From assembly GCA_016744435.1 (NCBI GenBank), contig JADGEJ010000008.1, positions 1 to 64,000 of the forward strand: a DNA stretch of 64,000 bases. The letters run 5' to 3'. Made by a program: the position numbers and the translations under genes. A model generated the notes under the pieces. The model was not told the origin of the DNA, did no database searches, and saw nothing but the letters and a program-made list of their open reading frames with translations. Every line of letters starts with the position of its first letter. Within the stretch, counting starts at the first letter, position 1. Positions 9,059-18,251 of the stretch are shown piece after piece. This stretch comes from Lentibacter sp. (GTDB taxonomy: Bacteria; Pseudomonadota; Alphaproteobacteria; Rhodobacterales; Rhodobacteraceae).

Positions 9059-10338
9059 TGCGCTGGCTCCTCAAAAGACGGGGCGACTGGCACGCCGTCG
9101 ACAACATACTCCTGACCGATGATGATAACATTGGCCTCTTCGGGCAGCCCCGCAAGCCAGACGCCATCCTTGGTGTCGCGCAGCAAGTCGACGGGCACGA
9201 AGCGGGCGAGGTTTGCATCGTCAACAATACGCACACCAAGCAGGCCTTCGTTGTTCAGCGTCAGCGAAGATTGCGGCACAAGATGCGCGCGACTGCCCTC
9301 AGCGGCGATGATGATCTCGGTGGTTTGGCCATCGCGGATCGCAAGGTTGGGGTTTGGCACTTCGATCTCAACGCGGAAGGTGCGCGTGAGCGGGTCAGCA
9401 GAACGACCAAGGAAGCTGACTTTGCCAGCAAGCACCTGTCCGGTGGTAAGCTTAGCGCCAGAGCGCGCGCCGACTTTCACACGCGAAACTTGTGTTTCAG
9501 GCACAAAACCAACCAGCTTGATCGGGTCGAGCTGGATAACCGTCGCGCAGGCGGCACCGGGTTGCAACAAAGCGCCAAGCTCGGCGGTGTCGCTTTCGAG
9601 GATGCCCTCAAAAGGCGCGCGCAAAGTGAGGCGTGAAATTTCTTTTTGAGCGGCAGCAACGCCAGCTTCAGCAGCCTGAATGCCGGCGTCAACTGTGAGC
9701 ATGCCGGAGGCAGCCGTTTTCATGCCGGCCTCGGCTGATTTGATAGCGGCCTCACTGGTGCGCACAGCAGCAGCCGTTTGCGCCACGCGCGTCTCAGAGG
9801 CAAAGCCACCCTGCGAGAGCTTTCGCGCCGCGTTGTCGTTGATCAGGGCTTCTTGCAGCAGGGCTTTGGCTTGCTCAAGTTGGGCTTCGGCACGCGGAAT
9901 TTGCGCTTCTGTTTCGGGAATGCGCGCTTTTGCTTCGGCAAGGCGGGCCTGTGCCTCGGCGAGGCTTGAGGCCCGCGTGCCCGGATCAAGCACACAAAGG
10001 ATTTGGTTTTTCGCCACGAAGGCCCCTTTGCGCAGGGGCTCTGAGATCATCTGTCCAGTGGTTTCGGCGCGCACCTCTACTTGGCGCGCGGCTTCTGTCT
10101 GGCCGCGCAACAGCACTGCACTGTCAAGCTCGCTGGCAACTGATTTAATGGCGATAACACCAACGGCGGGGTTTGGCTGCGAGCTTTCTACAACGGCTGG
10201 CTCTGCAGTTTCTGGGCTATCATCCGCAGCCTCTTCTGGCGTAACGCCTGCAAAGCCGAGGAGGCTGTCACGTTCAACCACGAGGAAGAAGAGAAATGCC
10301 GTCACGAGGATGGCTGTAAGAAATGGAATAATTCGCAT
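9055..10338 (-). CDS. RND efflux periplasmic adaptor (membrane-fusion protein)
   Basis: This HlyD/AcrA-type adaptor has 427 residues from the ATG at 10338, reading MRIIPFLTAILVT. A TTG 48 bp upstream would add a non-family extension and is rejected. Residues 4-22 form the membrane anchor. The biotinyl-lipoyl halves (VRAETTGQMISEPLRKGAFVA and LRAPFEGILESDTAELGALL) flank a long Ala/Glu/Gln-rich coiled-coil hairpin. Beta-barrel and membrane-proximal domains follow. It should link the permease to an outer-membrane channel in the periplasm. It is the first gene of the two-gene operon; a palindromic operator candidate lies about 105 bp upstream at 10444-10462. No TetR-type regulator is encoded next to it. 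Confidence 0.9.
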   Translation of the reverse strand: MRIIPFLTAILVTAFLFFLVVERDSLLGFAGVTPEEAADDSPETAEPAVVESSQPNPAVGVIAIKSVASELDSAVLLRGQTEAARQVEVRAETTGQMISEPLRKGAFVAKNQILCVLDPGTRASSLAEAQARLAEAKARIPETEAQIPRAEAQLEQAKALLQEALINDNAARKLSQGGFASETRVAQTAAAVRTSEAAIKSAEAGMKTAASGMLTVDAGIQAAEAGVAAAQKEISRLTLRAPFEGILESDTAELGALLQPGAACATVIQLDPIKLVGFVPETQVSRVKVGARSGAKLTTGQVLAGKVSFLGRSADPLTRTFRVEIEVPNPNLAIRDGQTTEIIIAAEGSRAHLVPQSSLTLNNEGLLGVRIVDDANLARFVPVDLLRDTKDGVWLAGLPEEANVIIIGQEYVVDGVPVAPSFEEPAQ

Positions 10339-10443
10339 GTATTTGCTCTTCTGTGCTGTAAGTGTTCGCGCGGCTGTAAAAGCCAATACTGTAAAGACCT
10401 ATATTGGGGCATTCCTGAAGGATTGCGAGGCCGATTGAGCAAT

Positions 10444-10474
10444 AGTTCAGTTTTTCTGAACTGTCTAGTTCAGA
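10444..10474. promoter_or_regulatory. Operator-like palindrome plus third half-site upstream of the RND operon
   Basis: AGTTCAGTTTTTCTGAACT at 10444-10462 is a perfect 7-5-7 inverted repeat. A third copy of the half-site AGTTCAG follows at 10467-10473. It lies between the leftward RND adaptor and the rightward YfgM gene, 106 bp from the adaptor start. Such palindromes upstream of RND pumps are typically bound by TetR-family repressors, but the regulator here is not in the window. The rest of the 299-bp gap contains no gene. Confidence 0.55.
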
Positions 10475-10637
10475 TTGGTGGGGGTTGGCCTTTGTTCTTT
10501 GGCTCTGGTAGGATTTAAAACCGCCAACTTACACGCCTCGATCAGCGCACCCTTGCGCAGGGGCCTTGCTTGCCTTGGCTAGGGCTTGGCAGTCGCATTG
10601 CTTCGGGGTAAGAGGGGGAAAATAGTGAGGACAACAC

Positions 10638-11339
10638 GTGAGCGACACCGACAGTTTTATTGACGAAGTAAGCGAAGAAGTCCGCCGGGACCGTTTGTTT
10701 GCTATGATGAAGCGGTATGGCTGGATCGCGATTGCGTTGGTTGTGCTTGTTGTGGGCGGAGCCGCCTACAACGAATTTCGCAAAGCAAATGAAACTGCCG
10801 CAGCGCAGGCACTGGGCGACAGTATTATTGCGGCCCTTGAAAGCGACAACCCCAGTGAACGCAAAGAAGCCCTGGCGGCCCTTGCTCCCGAGAATGCGGG
10901 CGCTGCTGCGGTTGTTGGCCTGCTGAAATCACGCGAGCAATATGCCAACGGTGATGTAGACGACGCGAAAGCAACACTGCAGGCGCTTGCCGATAGCTCA
11001 ACAACGCCAATGGCATACCGCCAAGTCGCGACATTCAAGCTTTTGGGCCTGCAAACAGATGATCTGAGCCCAGACGAACGCCGCGCCGGATATCAGACGC
11101 TGATTGGCAAGAACGCTCAGTTGCGCTTGCTTGCAGAAGAACAGCTGGCACTGATCGACATTGAAACAGGTGATTACGAAGCGGCTCTTGGCACGCTTGA
11201 AGCCATTGTCTCGGATGAGCAAAGCACTGTAGGGTTGCGCAGACGCGCTTCACAGCTGGTTGTTTCTTTGGGCGGTGATCTGAGCGCACTAAGCGCTCAA
11301 GAGGGCGCAAGCGACGAAGACGAAGCCGCGTCAGAGTAA
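10638..11339 (+). CDS. YfgM-like tetratricopeptide membrane protein
   Basis: This 233-residue protein starts with GTG at 10638, after a GAGG ribosome site at 10626-10630. It has a short cytoplasmic N terminus (MSDTDSFIDEVSEEVRRDRLFAMMKRYG), one transmembrane helix (about residues 29-46) and an extracytoplasmic Ala-rich helical domain of TPR type. This is the architecture of YfgM. In E. coli YfgM binds the SecY translocon and PpiD and helps outer-membrane proteins across the periplasm. The order yfgM-bamB-der is the same as in E. coli, which supports the assignment. The C terminus is acidic (SDEDEAASE). The gap to bamB is 31 bp, so the two are likely co-transcribed. Confidence 0.82.
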   Translation: MSDTDSFIDEVSEEVRRDRLFAMMKRYGWIAIALVVLVVGGAAYNEFRKANETAAAQALGDSIIAALESDNPSERKEALAALAPENAGAAAVVGLLKSREQYANGDVDDAKATLQALADSSTTPMAYRQVATFKLLGLQTDDLSPDERRAGYQTLIGKNAQLRLLAEEQLALIDIETGDYEAALGTLEAIVSDEQSTVGLRRRASQLVVSLGGDLSALSAQEGASDEDEAASE

Positions 11340-11370
11340 TACGCGAGAAGCAGACTAAAAGGCTGGTGAC

Positions 11371-12735
11371 ATGAGCAAACTCCACACAAGCGTTCACGCG
11401 AAAGCATGGCCAGGCGCAGGCCTGCGCGCAATCGGGCTGAGCACAGCGTTTCTGATGTTGCTGAGTGCCTGCGACGAACCTGAGGTTATTCTTGCGGGCG
11501 CGCGCGAACCTTTGCGCGCTGAGGCGAGCGATACAGGACTTGCGGAAAGCTCCAAAGAGAACCGCTCGCTGGCCGTGTCTTTGCCAAAAGCACAAAGCAA
11601 TACCAGCTGGACGCAACGCCATGGCAGCCCCCACAGCCGTGTGAACCACCCAGCTTACGGCGGTGCCATGCAGATGCTTTGGAGCGCAAACATAGGCGCG
11701 GGTGATAGCAAACATGGGCGTATCACGGCCGATCCTGTTGTCGCTGCGGGCAAAGTCTTCACGCTCGACAGCGAAGCACGCGTCAGTGCGACGTCAACTT
11801 CCGGAGAAGCTGTCTGGAGTGTTAGCCTTGTGCCGGAACGCGAAGCAGGCCGCGGCGCGACAGGCGGCGGGCTGGCCTACGCGGGGGGCACTTTGTTTGT
11901 TTCATCGGGCTTTGGCCTTATGACAGCACTTGATGCAAAAACCGGTGCTGAGCTTTGGCAACAAAAGCTTGATGCCGCAGGCTCGGGCAACCCGACAGTG
12001 CGCGACGGTATCGTTTACCTTGTCGCTGGCGATGCAACTGCTTGGGCTCTTGACGCCGAAAGCGGGCGCATTCTCTGGCAGCTCAGCTCTACGGCTGACC
12101 AGAACAATGTCATGGGCGGGCCAGCGCCTGCCGTGAACGACCAACTTGTTGTGTTCTCGTTTGGCTCGGGCGAAATGCAGGCAGCCTTCCGACAGGGCGG
12201 TTTGCGCCTTTGGGACGCTGTTATTTCAGGCCAGCGCCTCGGGTTTTCGCGGGCTCGGATTTCAGACATCACGGGCGACCCCGTTATCGTGGGCACCACG
12301 CTTTACGCGGGCACGCACTCAGGCCGAATGGTTGCGATAGAGGCGGGCACAGGCAAGCGGATCTGGACAGCCGAAGAAGGCCCTATGAGCCCTGTTTGGG
12401 TTGCGGGCGGCTCTGTTTTCCTTGTGTCAGACAGCAACGAATTGGTGCGTTTGAACGCGACTGACGGCAGCCGTATCTGGGGCGTGAAGCTGCCTTTCTT
12501 TGTGACTGACAAGCCAAGACGCCAGAAAGAAGTCTTTGCGCATTATGGCCCGGTTATCGCCGGAGGGCGGCTTTACGTGGCCTCGAACGATGGCTTCATT
12601 CGCGCGTTTGACCCGCGTGATGGCAGCCTAACCGGGCAGGCCGAAATCGCTGGCGGCGCAACGACAAGCCCGGTGTTTGCGGGCGGCACTCTTTATGTCG
12701 TCGGCACCAAGGGCCAACTTTTCGCTTTCCGCTAA
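11371..12735 (+). CDS. bamB: BamB-like outer-membrane assembly lipoprotein (beta-propeller)
   Basis: The 454-residue product begins with a signal peptide ending in a lipobox (LLSAC, acylated Cys near residue 34). Repeated PQQ-like propeller blades follow, recognisable as GKVFTLDSEARVSA, GTLFVSSGFGLMTALDAKTGAELW, GIVYLVAGDATAWALDAESGRILW and GTLYAGTHSGRMVAIEAGTGKRIW. BamB scaffolds BamA in the BAM complex, which folds beta-barrel proteins in the outer membrane. The protein is somewhat longer than the E. coli version. It lies between the YfgM gene and der, as in gammaproteobacteria. A quinoprotein dehydrogenase is unlikely given the lipobox and neighbours. Confidence 0.86.
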   Translation: MSKLHTSVHAKAWPGAGLRAIGLSTAFLMLLSACDEPEVILAGAREPLRAEASDTGLAESSKENRSLAVSLPKAQSNTSWTQRHGSPHSRVNHPAYGGAMQMLWSANIGAGDSKHGRITADPVVAAGKVFTLDSEARVSATSTSGEAVWSVSLVPEREAGRGATGGGLAYAGGTLFVSSGFGLMTALDAKTGAELWQQKLDAAGSGNPTVRDGIVYLVAGDATAWALDAESGRILWQLSSTADQNNVMGGPAPAVNDQLVVFSFGSGEMQAAFRQGGLRLWDAVISGQRLGFSRARISDITGDPVIVGTTLYAGTHSGRMVAIEAGTGKRIWTAEEGPMSPVWVAGGSVFLVSDSNELVRLNATDGSRIWGVKLPFFVTDKPRRQKEVFAHYGPVIAGGRLYVASNDGFIRAFDPRDGSLTGQAEIAGGATTSPVFAGGTLYVVGTKGQLFAFR

Positions 12736-12804
12736 CGACAAAGCCATATAGGCAGCATCTTTCGCGCTGTTTTGCGTGCCAACAACCCTGCTGGAGCAAG
12801 AGCC

Positions 12805-14256
12805 ATGAGTTTTACACTCGCCATTGTCGGACGTCCTAATGTGGGCAAATCGACCTTGTTCAACCGCTTGGTCGGCAAACGGCTTGCACTTGTTGACGAC
12901 CAACCCGGCGTTACCCGCGACCTGCGCGAAGGCGAGGCCAAACTGGCTGACTTGCGCTTTACGGTGATCGACACTGCCGGCCTTGAAGTTGCAACTGACG
13001 AGTCGCTTGAGGGGCGCATGCGCCGCCTTACGGAACGTGCGGTTGATATGGCCGATGCATGCTTGTTTGTGATCGACGCGCGCATGGGCGTGACGCCCGC
13101 TGACGAGATTTTCGCAGATATTCTGCGCCGCAAGGGCCACCCTGTGTTTGTGGCTGCCAACAAGTCTGAAGGCAATGCCGCCGATGCGGGCGTGATGGAA
13201 GCCTATGGCCTTGGCCTTGGCGAGCCGATCCGCATGTCGGCCGAGCACGGCGAGGGCATGATGGACCTCTACAGTGCCATTATGCCACTGGTTGACGAGC
13301 ACAAAGAGCAAGCCGAGGCAAACGCGCCTTTGACTGACGTTACTGTTGACGAAGACAGCGACGTGCCCGACCACGCGCCGACCGTGAACCGCCCCTTGCA
13401 GATTGCGGTTGTGGGCCGTCCGAATGCTGGCAAGTCAACGCTGATCAACAAGATTTTGGGCGAAGAACGCCTGTTGACTGGGCCGGAGGCTGGCATCACC
13501 CGTGACGCTATTTCACTGGCACTTGACTGGACAGGCACGCCAGTTCGGATTTTTGATACGGCGGGCATGCGCAAGAAGGCGAAGGTTCAGGAAAAGCTTG
13601 AGAAACTGTCAGTGTCTGACGGTTTGCGCGCGGTGAAGTTTGCCGAAGTCGTGGTTGTGCTGCTTGACGCAGCCATCCCGTTTGAACAGCAAGACCTGCG
13701 GATTGCCGACTTGGCCGAGCGCGAGGGCCGCGCTGTCGTTATCGCTGTCAACAAGTGGGACATCGAAGACGACAAGCAAGACAAGCTGAAGGAACTCAAG
13801 GAAGAGTTCACGCGGCTGTTGCCACAGTTGCGAGGCGCACCGCTTGTGACGGTTTCGGCCAAGACGGGCCGTGGCCTTGAGCGGCTGCGCGAAGCTATCT
13901 TGAAGGCCCACGACGTGTGGAACCGCCGCATTCCGACAGCCGCGCTCAACCGCTGGCTTGAGGGCATGGTGCAAGCGCACCCGCCGCCCGCGCCGCAAGG
14001 CAAACGCATCAAGCTGCGCTACATGACGCAGGCCAAAACCCGCCCGCCGGGCTTTGTTGTGATGTGCTCGCACGCTGACAAGATCCCGACGGCTTACTCG
14101 CGCTATCTGGTCAACGGGCTGCGCGAAGACTTTGACATGCCCGGCACGCCGATCCGCATGTATATGCGCGGCCAGTCTGATGCGAACCCGTTCAAAGGCC
14201 GCAAGAAAGCCGGCCCGTCAAAGCTGCGCAAACACACGCAGGGGCGGCGCGACTGA
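12805..14256 (+). CDS. der: Ribosome biogenesis GTPase Der (EngA)
   Basis: This 483-residue protein has two tandem GTPase domains, diagnostic of Der. Domain 1 has GRPNVGKST near residue 8 and DTAG near 56. Domain 2 has GRPNAGKST near 204, [11 protein letters not shown] and NKWD. A C-terminal KH-like domain follows ([25 protein letters not shown]). Der acts in the cytoplasm in maturation and stability of the 50S subunit. The ATG at 12805 is preceded by CTGGAG at a good distance and starts [12 protein letters not shown], matching the family. It is the last gene of the yfgM-bamB-der block. Confidence 0.96.
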   Translation: MSFTLAIVGRPNVGKSTLFNRLVGKRLALVDDQPGVTRDLREGEAKLADLRFTVIDTAGLEVATDESLEGRMRRLTERAVDMADACLFVIDARMGVTPADEIFADILRRKGHPVFVAANKSEGNAADAGVMEAYGLGLGEPIRMSAEHGEGMMDLYSAIMPLVDEHKEQAEANAPLTDVTVDEDSDVPDHAPTVNRPLQIAVVGRPNAGKSTLINKILGEERLLTGPEAGITRDAISLALDWTGTPVRIFDTAGMRKKAKVQEKLEKLSVSDGLRAVKFAEVVVVLLDAAIPFEQQDLRIADLAEREGRAVVIAVNKWDIEDDKQDKLKELKEEFTRLLPQLRGAPLVTVSAKTGRGLERLREAILKAHDVWNRRIPTAALNRWLEGMVQAHPPPAPQGKRIKLRYMTQAKTRPPGFVVMCSHADKIPTAYSRYLVNGLREDFDMPGTPIRMYMRGQSDANPFKGRKKAGPSKLRKHTQGRRD

Positions 14257-14304
14257 GGGGAAGTTTTTGTTGGAGAGCGTCGGAAGATGACAGCGAAACC
14301 TTGT

Positions 14305-14697
14305 CTATGGCGCTCGAATTTCTTTCGTTCTAATTAAGTATAGCAGAACGATCGTGACCAAGATGATCGGAATCGAGACGGCCAAAAGAAGCAGGGCCAC
14401 AGCGCCAGAGTCTGCAATCCCAATCGTTGTTATAAGGACTGGGACAGCACCAGACAGAAACAGCCAACCTGTAAGCCAAACAGACGCTCCTGATCGACAC
14501 AGGAGGGAGAGGCCTATCAACAGCAGCAAGACAGATGTGCTCAGCACAGACCATAGGGCCGTGGCCCAGACAGCGGTCGTGAGGCTTGCATTTGCCTCGT
14601 CAAACAACGTGTAAGAATACTGTGCACTTTTGAGTGAGGCTAAGAAAATGAGGGTTACCAAAACTTGGTAGACCCTATTTGATAAATTGGACCGCAT
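14305..14697 (-). CDS. Hypothetical four-helix membrane protein
   Basis: The 130-residue product is almost entirely hydrophobic and shows four likely membrane segments (about residues 9-24, 40-66, 70-92 and 97-122), ending in a short basic tail (YLIRTKEIRAP). I do not recognise a family. An AGAGG site sits just before the ATG at 14697. The gene and its flanks (about 14257-14720) look noticeably poorer in G and C than der and serS on either side, with frequent A/T-ending codons. It may have been gained by transfer. The Der and SerS genes converge towards it or away from it without obvious functional connection. Confidence 0.6.
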   Translation of the reverse strand: MRSNLSNRVYQVLVTLIFLASLKSAQYSYTLFDEANASLTTAVWATALWSVLSTSVLLLLIGLSLLCRSGASVWLTGWLFLSGAVPVLITTIGIADSGAVALLLLAVSIPIILVTIVLLYLIRTKEIRAP

Positions 14698-14720
14698 AAT
14701 AGCCTCTACCTTACTGCAGG

Positions 14721-16013
14721 TTACCCCAAAACACCTTCCGCCGTCAGCGTCGATTTCCCACCCAAGTAGCGGTGCAGGACTTCGGGCAACTTAACAGAAC
14801 CGTCTTCTTGCTGGCCGTTCTCAAGCACTGCGATCAGCGCGCGGCCCACGGCGAGGCCGGAGCCGTTGAGCGTGTGCACGAACTCGGGCTTGCCGCCGTC
14901 TGCGGGCTTGAACCGGGCGTTCATGCGGCGGGCTTGGAAGGCGCCTGCGACAGAGACAGAGCTGATCTCGCGGTAGGTGTTTTGCCCCGGTAGCCAGACC
15001 TCAATATCGTGAGTTTTGATCATGCCTGCGCCCATGTCGCCCGCGCAGAGCACGACTGTGCGGTAGGCGAGGCCGAGCGCTTCGAGGATGGCTTCGGCGC
15101 GGCCCGTCATGGCAGCGTGCTCGTCCATTGAGGTGTCGGGGTGGGCGATTGTGACCATCTCGACTTTTTCAAACTGGTGCTGGCGCAGCATGCCTGAGGT
15201 GTCGCGGCCAGCAGAGCCAGCTTCCGAGCGGAAGCACTGGGTGTGCGCCACATAGCGGCGGGGCATGTAGCTTTCATCCACGGTTGACCCGTTGACGATG
15301 TTGGTGAGCGTGACTTCGGCAGTCGGCACCAGCCACCAGCCATTGGTTGTCTTGTAGCTGTCTTCGCCGAACTTCGGGAGCTGCCCTGTGCCAAACATCA
15401 TTTCTTCGCGCACCAGAACGGGCGTCCAGGCCTCGGTGAGGCCGTGTTTGTCAACGTGGGTGTCGAGCATGAACTGCGCCAGCGCACGGTGGATGCGCGC
15501 AACAGCGCCGGAGAGCACAACAAAGCGCGCGCCGGAGAGTTTGGCGGCGGTTTCAAAGTCCATGCCTTGCTTCACGCCTTCGATTTCGAAGTGCTCGCGG
15601 GCGTCAAAGCTCAGCTCGGTGGGCGTGCCCCAGCGGCGGATTTCGATGTTGTCTTCCTCGTCGGCCCCGTCTGGCACATCGTCGCTGAGGACGTTTGGCA
15701 GGCGCGAGAGGGCGTCATAAAGCTGCGCATCAAGCTCCTTGGCTTCGGTCTGCATCTGGGCAACTTCGGCCTTTTTGGCAGAGACGTCTTCACGCAGCTT
15801 GTTAAACAGCGCCTCGTCGCCTGAGGCCTTGGCCGCGCCGATGGCTTTTGCGGCTTTGTTCTGGTCAGCTTGGGCCGTTTCGGCAGCTTGGATCTTGGCG
15901 CGGCGGGTTTCGTCAAGCGCAAGCAACTCGGGAGAGACAGGCGAAAGCCCACGGCGCGCCATGGCGGCGTCAAATGCGGCGGGGTTGTCACGGATCACGC
16001 GAATATCGTGCAT
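14721..16013 (-). CDS. serS: Seryl-tRNA synthetase
   Basis: At 430 residues this is a normal-length class II synthetase that charges tRNA-Ser (and tRNA-Sec) with serine. The N-terminal coiled-coil arm (about residues 30-105, rich in Ala, Lys and Glu) binds the tRNA long variable arm. The catalytic core has class II motif 2 ([25 protein letters not shown]) split here as [13 protein letters not shown] and [11 protein letters not shown], and motif 3 ([16 protein letters not shown]). The N terminus [15 protein letters not shown] is characteristic. It is divergent from yajC across a 184-bp region with no other gene. Confidence 0.96.
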   Translation of the reverse strand: MHDIRVIRDNPAAFDAAMARRGLSPVSPELLALDETRRAKIQAAETAQADQNKAAKAIGAAKASGDEALFNKLREDVSAKKAEVAQMQTEAKELDAQLYDALSRLPNVLSDDVPDGADEEDNIEIRRWGTPTELSFDAREHFEIEGVKQGMDFETAAKLSGARFVVLSGAVARIHRALAQFMLDTHVDKHGLTEAWTPVLVREEMMFGTGQLPKFGEDSYKTTNGWWLVPTAEVTLTNIVNGSTVDESYMPRRYVAHTQCFRSEAGSAGRDTSGMLRQHQFEKVEMVTIAHPDTSMDEHAAMTGRAEAILEALGLAYRTVVLCAGDMGAGMIKTHDIEVWLPGQNTYREISSVSVAGAFQARRMNARFKPADGGKPEFVHTLNGSGLAVGRALIAVLENGQQEDGSVKLPEVLHRYLGGKSTLTAEGVLG

Positions 16014-16197
16014 CTCTACTGTCCTTTGGTTGCGAGTCGTTGGCGGGGTTATGGCCTATTTCGCGGGGGCAGGTAAACGGGGGAATATGTGCGGCCCCGA
16101 ATTGGGCTTTGGCCATTGCATTGAGGCCGCATCGCGCTTAGGTAGGTCGGGATTTAGAGGGCTTTGCCCCAACAGAACAACGAGATGGGGACGACAA

Positions 16198-16479
16198 ATG
16201 AGACCACAAGACCTACTTATGTTGGCCGCGATTTTCGCGATTATGTATTTCCTTTTGATCCGCCCACAGCAGAAGAAGATGAAAGAGCATCAGGCGATGG
16301 TCGAGGGTGTGCGCCGGGGTGATCAGGTGATCACGCAGGGCGGCATTGTTGGCAAGATCGCTAAGGTGCGTGACGATGGCGAGCTGGAAGTAGAGATCGC
16401 GGATGGCGTGAAAGTGCGTGTCATCAAGAGCACGATTGTTCAGGTGCTCAACAAGACCGAGCCTGCAGCCGCGAGCTAA
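16198..16479 (+). CDS. yajC: Sec translocon accessory subunit YajC
   Basis: This 93-residue protein has a single N-terminal membrane helix (DLLMLAAIFAIMYFLLIRP) followed by the conserved QQKKMKEHQAMVEGVRRGDQVIT and GGIVGKI motifs of YajC. YajC associates with SecDF at the SecYEG channel in the inner membrane. The ATG at 16198 is preceded by GATGGGG. The next genes are secD and secF, the standard yajC-secD-secF order, with a 108-bp gap before secD. Confidence 0.94.
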   Translation: MRPQDLLMLAAIFAIMYFLLIRPQQKKMKEHQAMVEGVRRGDQVITQGGIVGKIAKVRDDGELEVEIADGVKVRVIKSTIVQVLNKTEPAAAS

Positions 16480-16587
16480 GCCTTGTGAGGGCTGTGCCTG
16501 CTGGCTTGGCCACCCCCCTTGACCCTCCTTCAGACGGGTAATTCGAACTGGCGAGCGGGCCCGATGTGGCCTGTGTAAGAGGTAACG

Positions 16588-18249
16588 ATGCTTCAGATTG
16601 ATACATGGAAACGCGTGCTTATTTGGCTCACGGTGGCTTTTGGCCTCACGTTTGCCTTGCCCAACGGGTTTTACAGCCGCGTTGAGACGCATAACGACGC
16701 CGTAAAGGCTATCGATCTGGGCGGAGATGCTGCGAGCTTGCAAGACCAAGTTGCCATGTGGCCCAGCTATTTGCCTTCCGGGTTGGTGAACCTCGGGCTT
16801 GATCTGCGCGGTGGGGCGCACCTGCTGGCTGAAGTTAAGGTGGCTGATGTTTATGCGGCGCGTATCAAAGGCATGTGGCCCGAAATCCGCGATATGCTGC
16901 GCGAAGAGCGCGCCACTGTTGGTACGATCCGGCTGCAAAAGAGCGTTGAGGAAGAGCTGCGCGTCAAGATCAGCAAGCCTGAGCAGCTTGACCGCGCTGC
17001 CAGCCTTATTCGGGGCCTTGCACGGCCCGTTGCTAGCCTGACTGGGGCAGGGGCCAGCGACATTGAAGTGCGCGTCGACGGCGAGGTTGTCGTTGTGACG
17101 CTGTCTGAGGCTGAGAAGCTCGCCTCGGATGAGCGTACCGTTCGCCAAAGCCTTGAGATTATCCGCCGCCGGATTGACGAAGTGGGCACACGCGAGCCGA
17201 CAATTCAGCGCCAAGGGGCTGACCGGATACTTATCCAGGTTCCGGGTGTTGGCAGCGCTGCTGAGCTCAAAAAGATCATCGGAACGACCGCGCAGCTGAC
17301 ATTCCACCCTGTCGTGAGCCGCGCCTCAGACGCAGGCGCGCCTGCTGGGGCTGGCAACTTTGTGGTGCCTTCGATTGATGAAGAGGGCGTGTTCTACATC
17401 CTTGAATCAGCGCCTGTTGTGACGGGAGAAGACTTGGTTGATGCGCAGCCCGACTTTGACCAGAACGGGCGGCCTGCTGTTTCGTTCCGCTTTAACACCG
17501 CGGGCGCGCGCCGCTTTGGGGATTATACCGCTGAAAACATCGGTTCTCCTTTTGCCATCGTTCTTGACAATGAAGTGATCTCGGCGCCTGTGATCCAAAG
17601 CCATATTCCGGGCGGTTCGGGCATCATCACAGGCAATTTTGACCTTGAAGAAAGCACCAATCTTGCTGTGCTGTTGCGCGCGGGGGCCTTGCCTGCGGGC
17701 CTTGAGTTTCTGGAAGAGCGCACCATCGGGCCACAGCTTGGAGCGGATAACATTGATGCAGGTAAGATCGCCTGTATCGTCGCGTTTGCCGGGGTGCTTG
17801 TGTTCATGTTCCTCAGCTACGGCATGTTCGGGATGTTTGCGAATGTTGCACTGGTTATCAACGTCGGCCTTATCTTCGGGTTGCTCAGCATGCTGGGCGC
17901 GACGCTGACGCTGCCGGGCATTGCGGGCATCGTGCTGACTGTCGGCATGGCGGTTGACGCCAACGTGCTGATCTTCGAGCGGATCCGCGAAGAAGTGAAG
18001 TCCGGCAAGGGGCCAGCGCGCTCGATCGACTTGGGCTATGAAAAGGCGCTTTCGGCAATTGTTGATGCCAACATCACCACGTTTATCACGGCTGTCATTT
18101 TGTATGCTGTCGGTTCGGGCCCTGTGCGCGGTTTTGCCATAACGCTCGGCCTCGGGATCATGACATCTGTCTTTACCGCGATCTTCGTGACGCGCTTGAT
18201 TGTGATTATCTGGTTTGAACGCCGCAAACCCAAAAAGCTGGAGGTGTAG
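16588..18249 (+). CDS. secD: Protein translocase subunit SecD
   Basis: The 553-residue product is a canonical SecD of the RND superfamily. Residues 9-27 form the first membrane helix, followed by the GLDLRGGAHLL motif (D1) and a large periplasmic domain. The C-terminal membrane domain has EERTIGPQLGADNIDAGK and the conserved GMAVDANVLIFERIREE, whose acidic residues lie in the proton-conducting helix. SecDF uses the proton motive force to pull preproteins from the periplasmic side after SecA action. It is followed after 2 bp by secF, so the two are co-expressed. Confidence 0.96.
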   Translation: MLQIDTWKRVLIWLTVAFGLTFALPNGFYSRVETHNDAVKAIDLGGDAASLQDQVAMWPSYLPSGLVNLGLDLRGGAHLLAEVKVADVYAARIKGMWPEIRDMLREERATVGTIRLQKSVEEELRVKISKPEQLDRAASLIRGLARPVASLTGAGASDIEVRVDGEVVVVTLSEAEKLASDERTVRQSLEIIRRRIDEVGTREPTIQRQGADRILIQVPGVGSAAELKKIIGTTAQLTFHPVVSRASDAGAPAGAGNFVVPSIDEEGVFYILESAPVVTGEDLVDAQPDFDQNGRPAVSFRFNTAGARRFGDYTAENIGSPFAIVLDNEVISAPVIQSHIPGGSGIITGNFDLEESTNLAVLLRAGALPAGLEFLEERTIGPQLGADNIDAGKIACIVAFAGVLVFMFLSYGMFGMFANVALVINVGLIFGLLSMLGATLTLPGIAGIVLTVGMAVDANVLIFERIREEVKSGKGPARSIDLGYEKALSAIVDANITTFITAVILYAVGSGPVRGFAITLGLGIMTSVFTAIFVTRLIVIIWFERRKPKKLEV

Positions 18250-18251
18250 CC

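Noticed and set aside
16213-17307. A 364-codon minus-strand frame opposite yajC-secD
   Set aside because: Both plus-strand genes are unmistakable, and the antisense product has no family resemblance.
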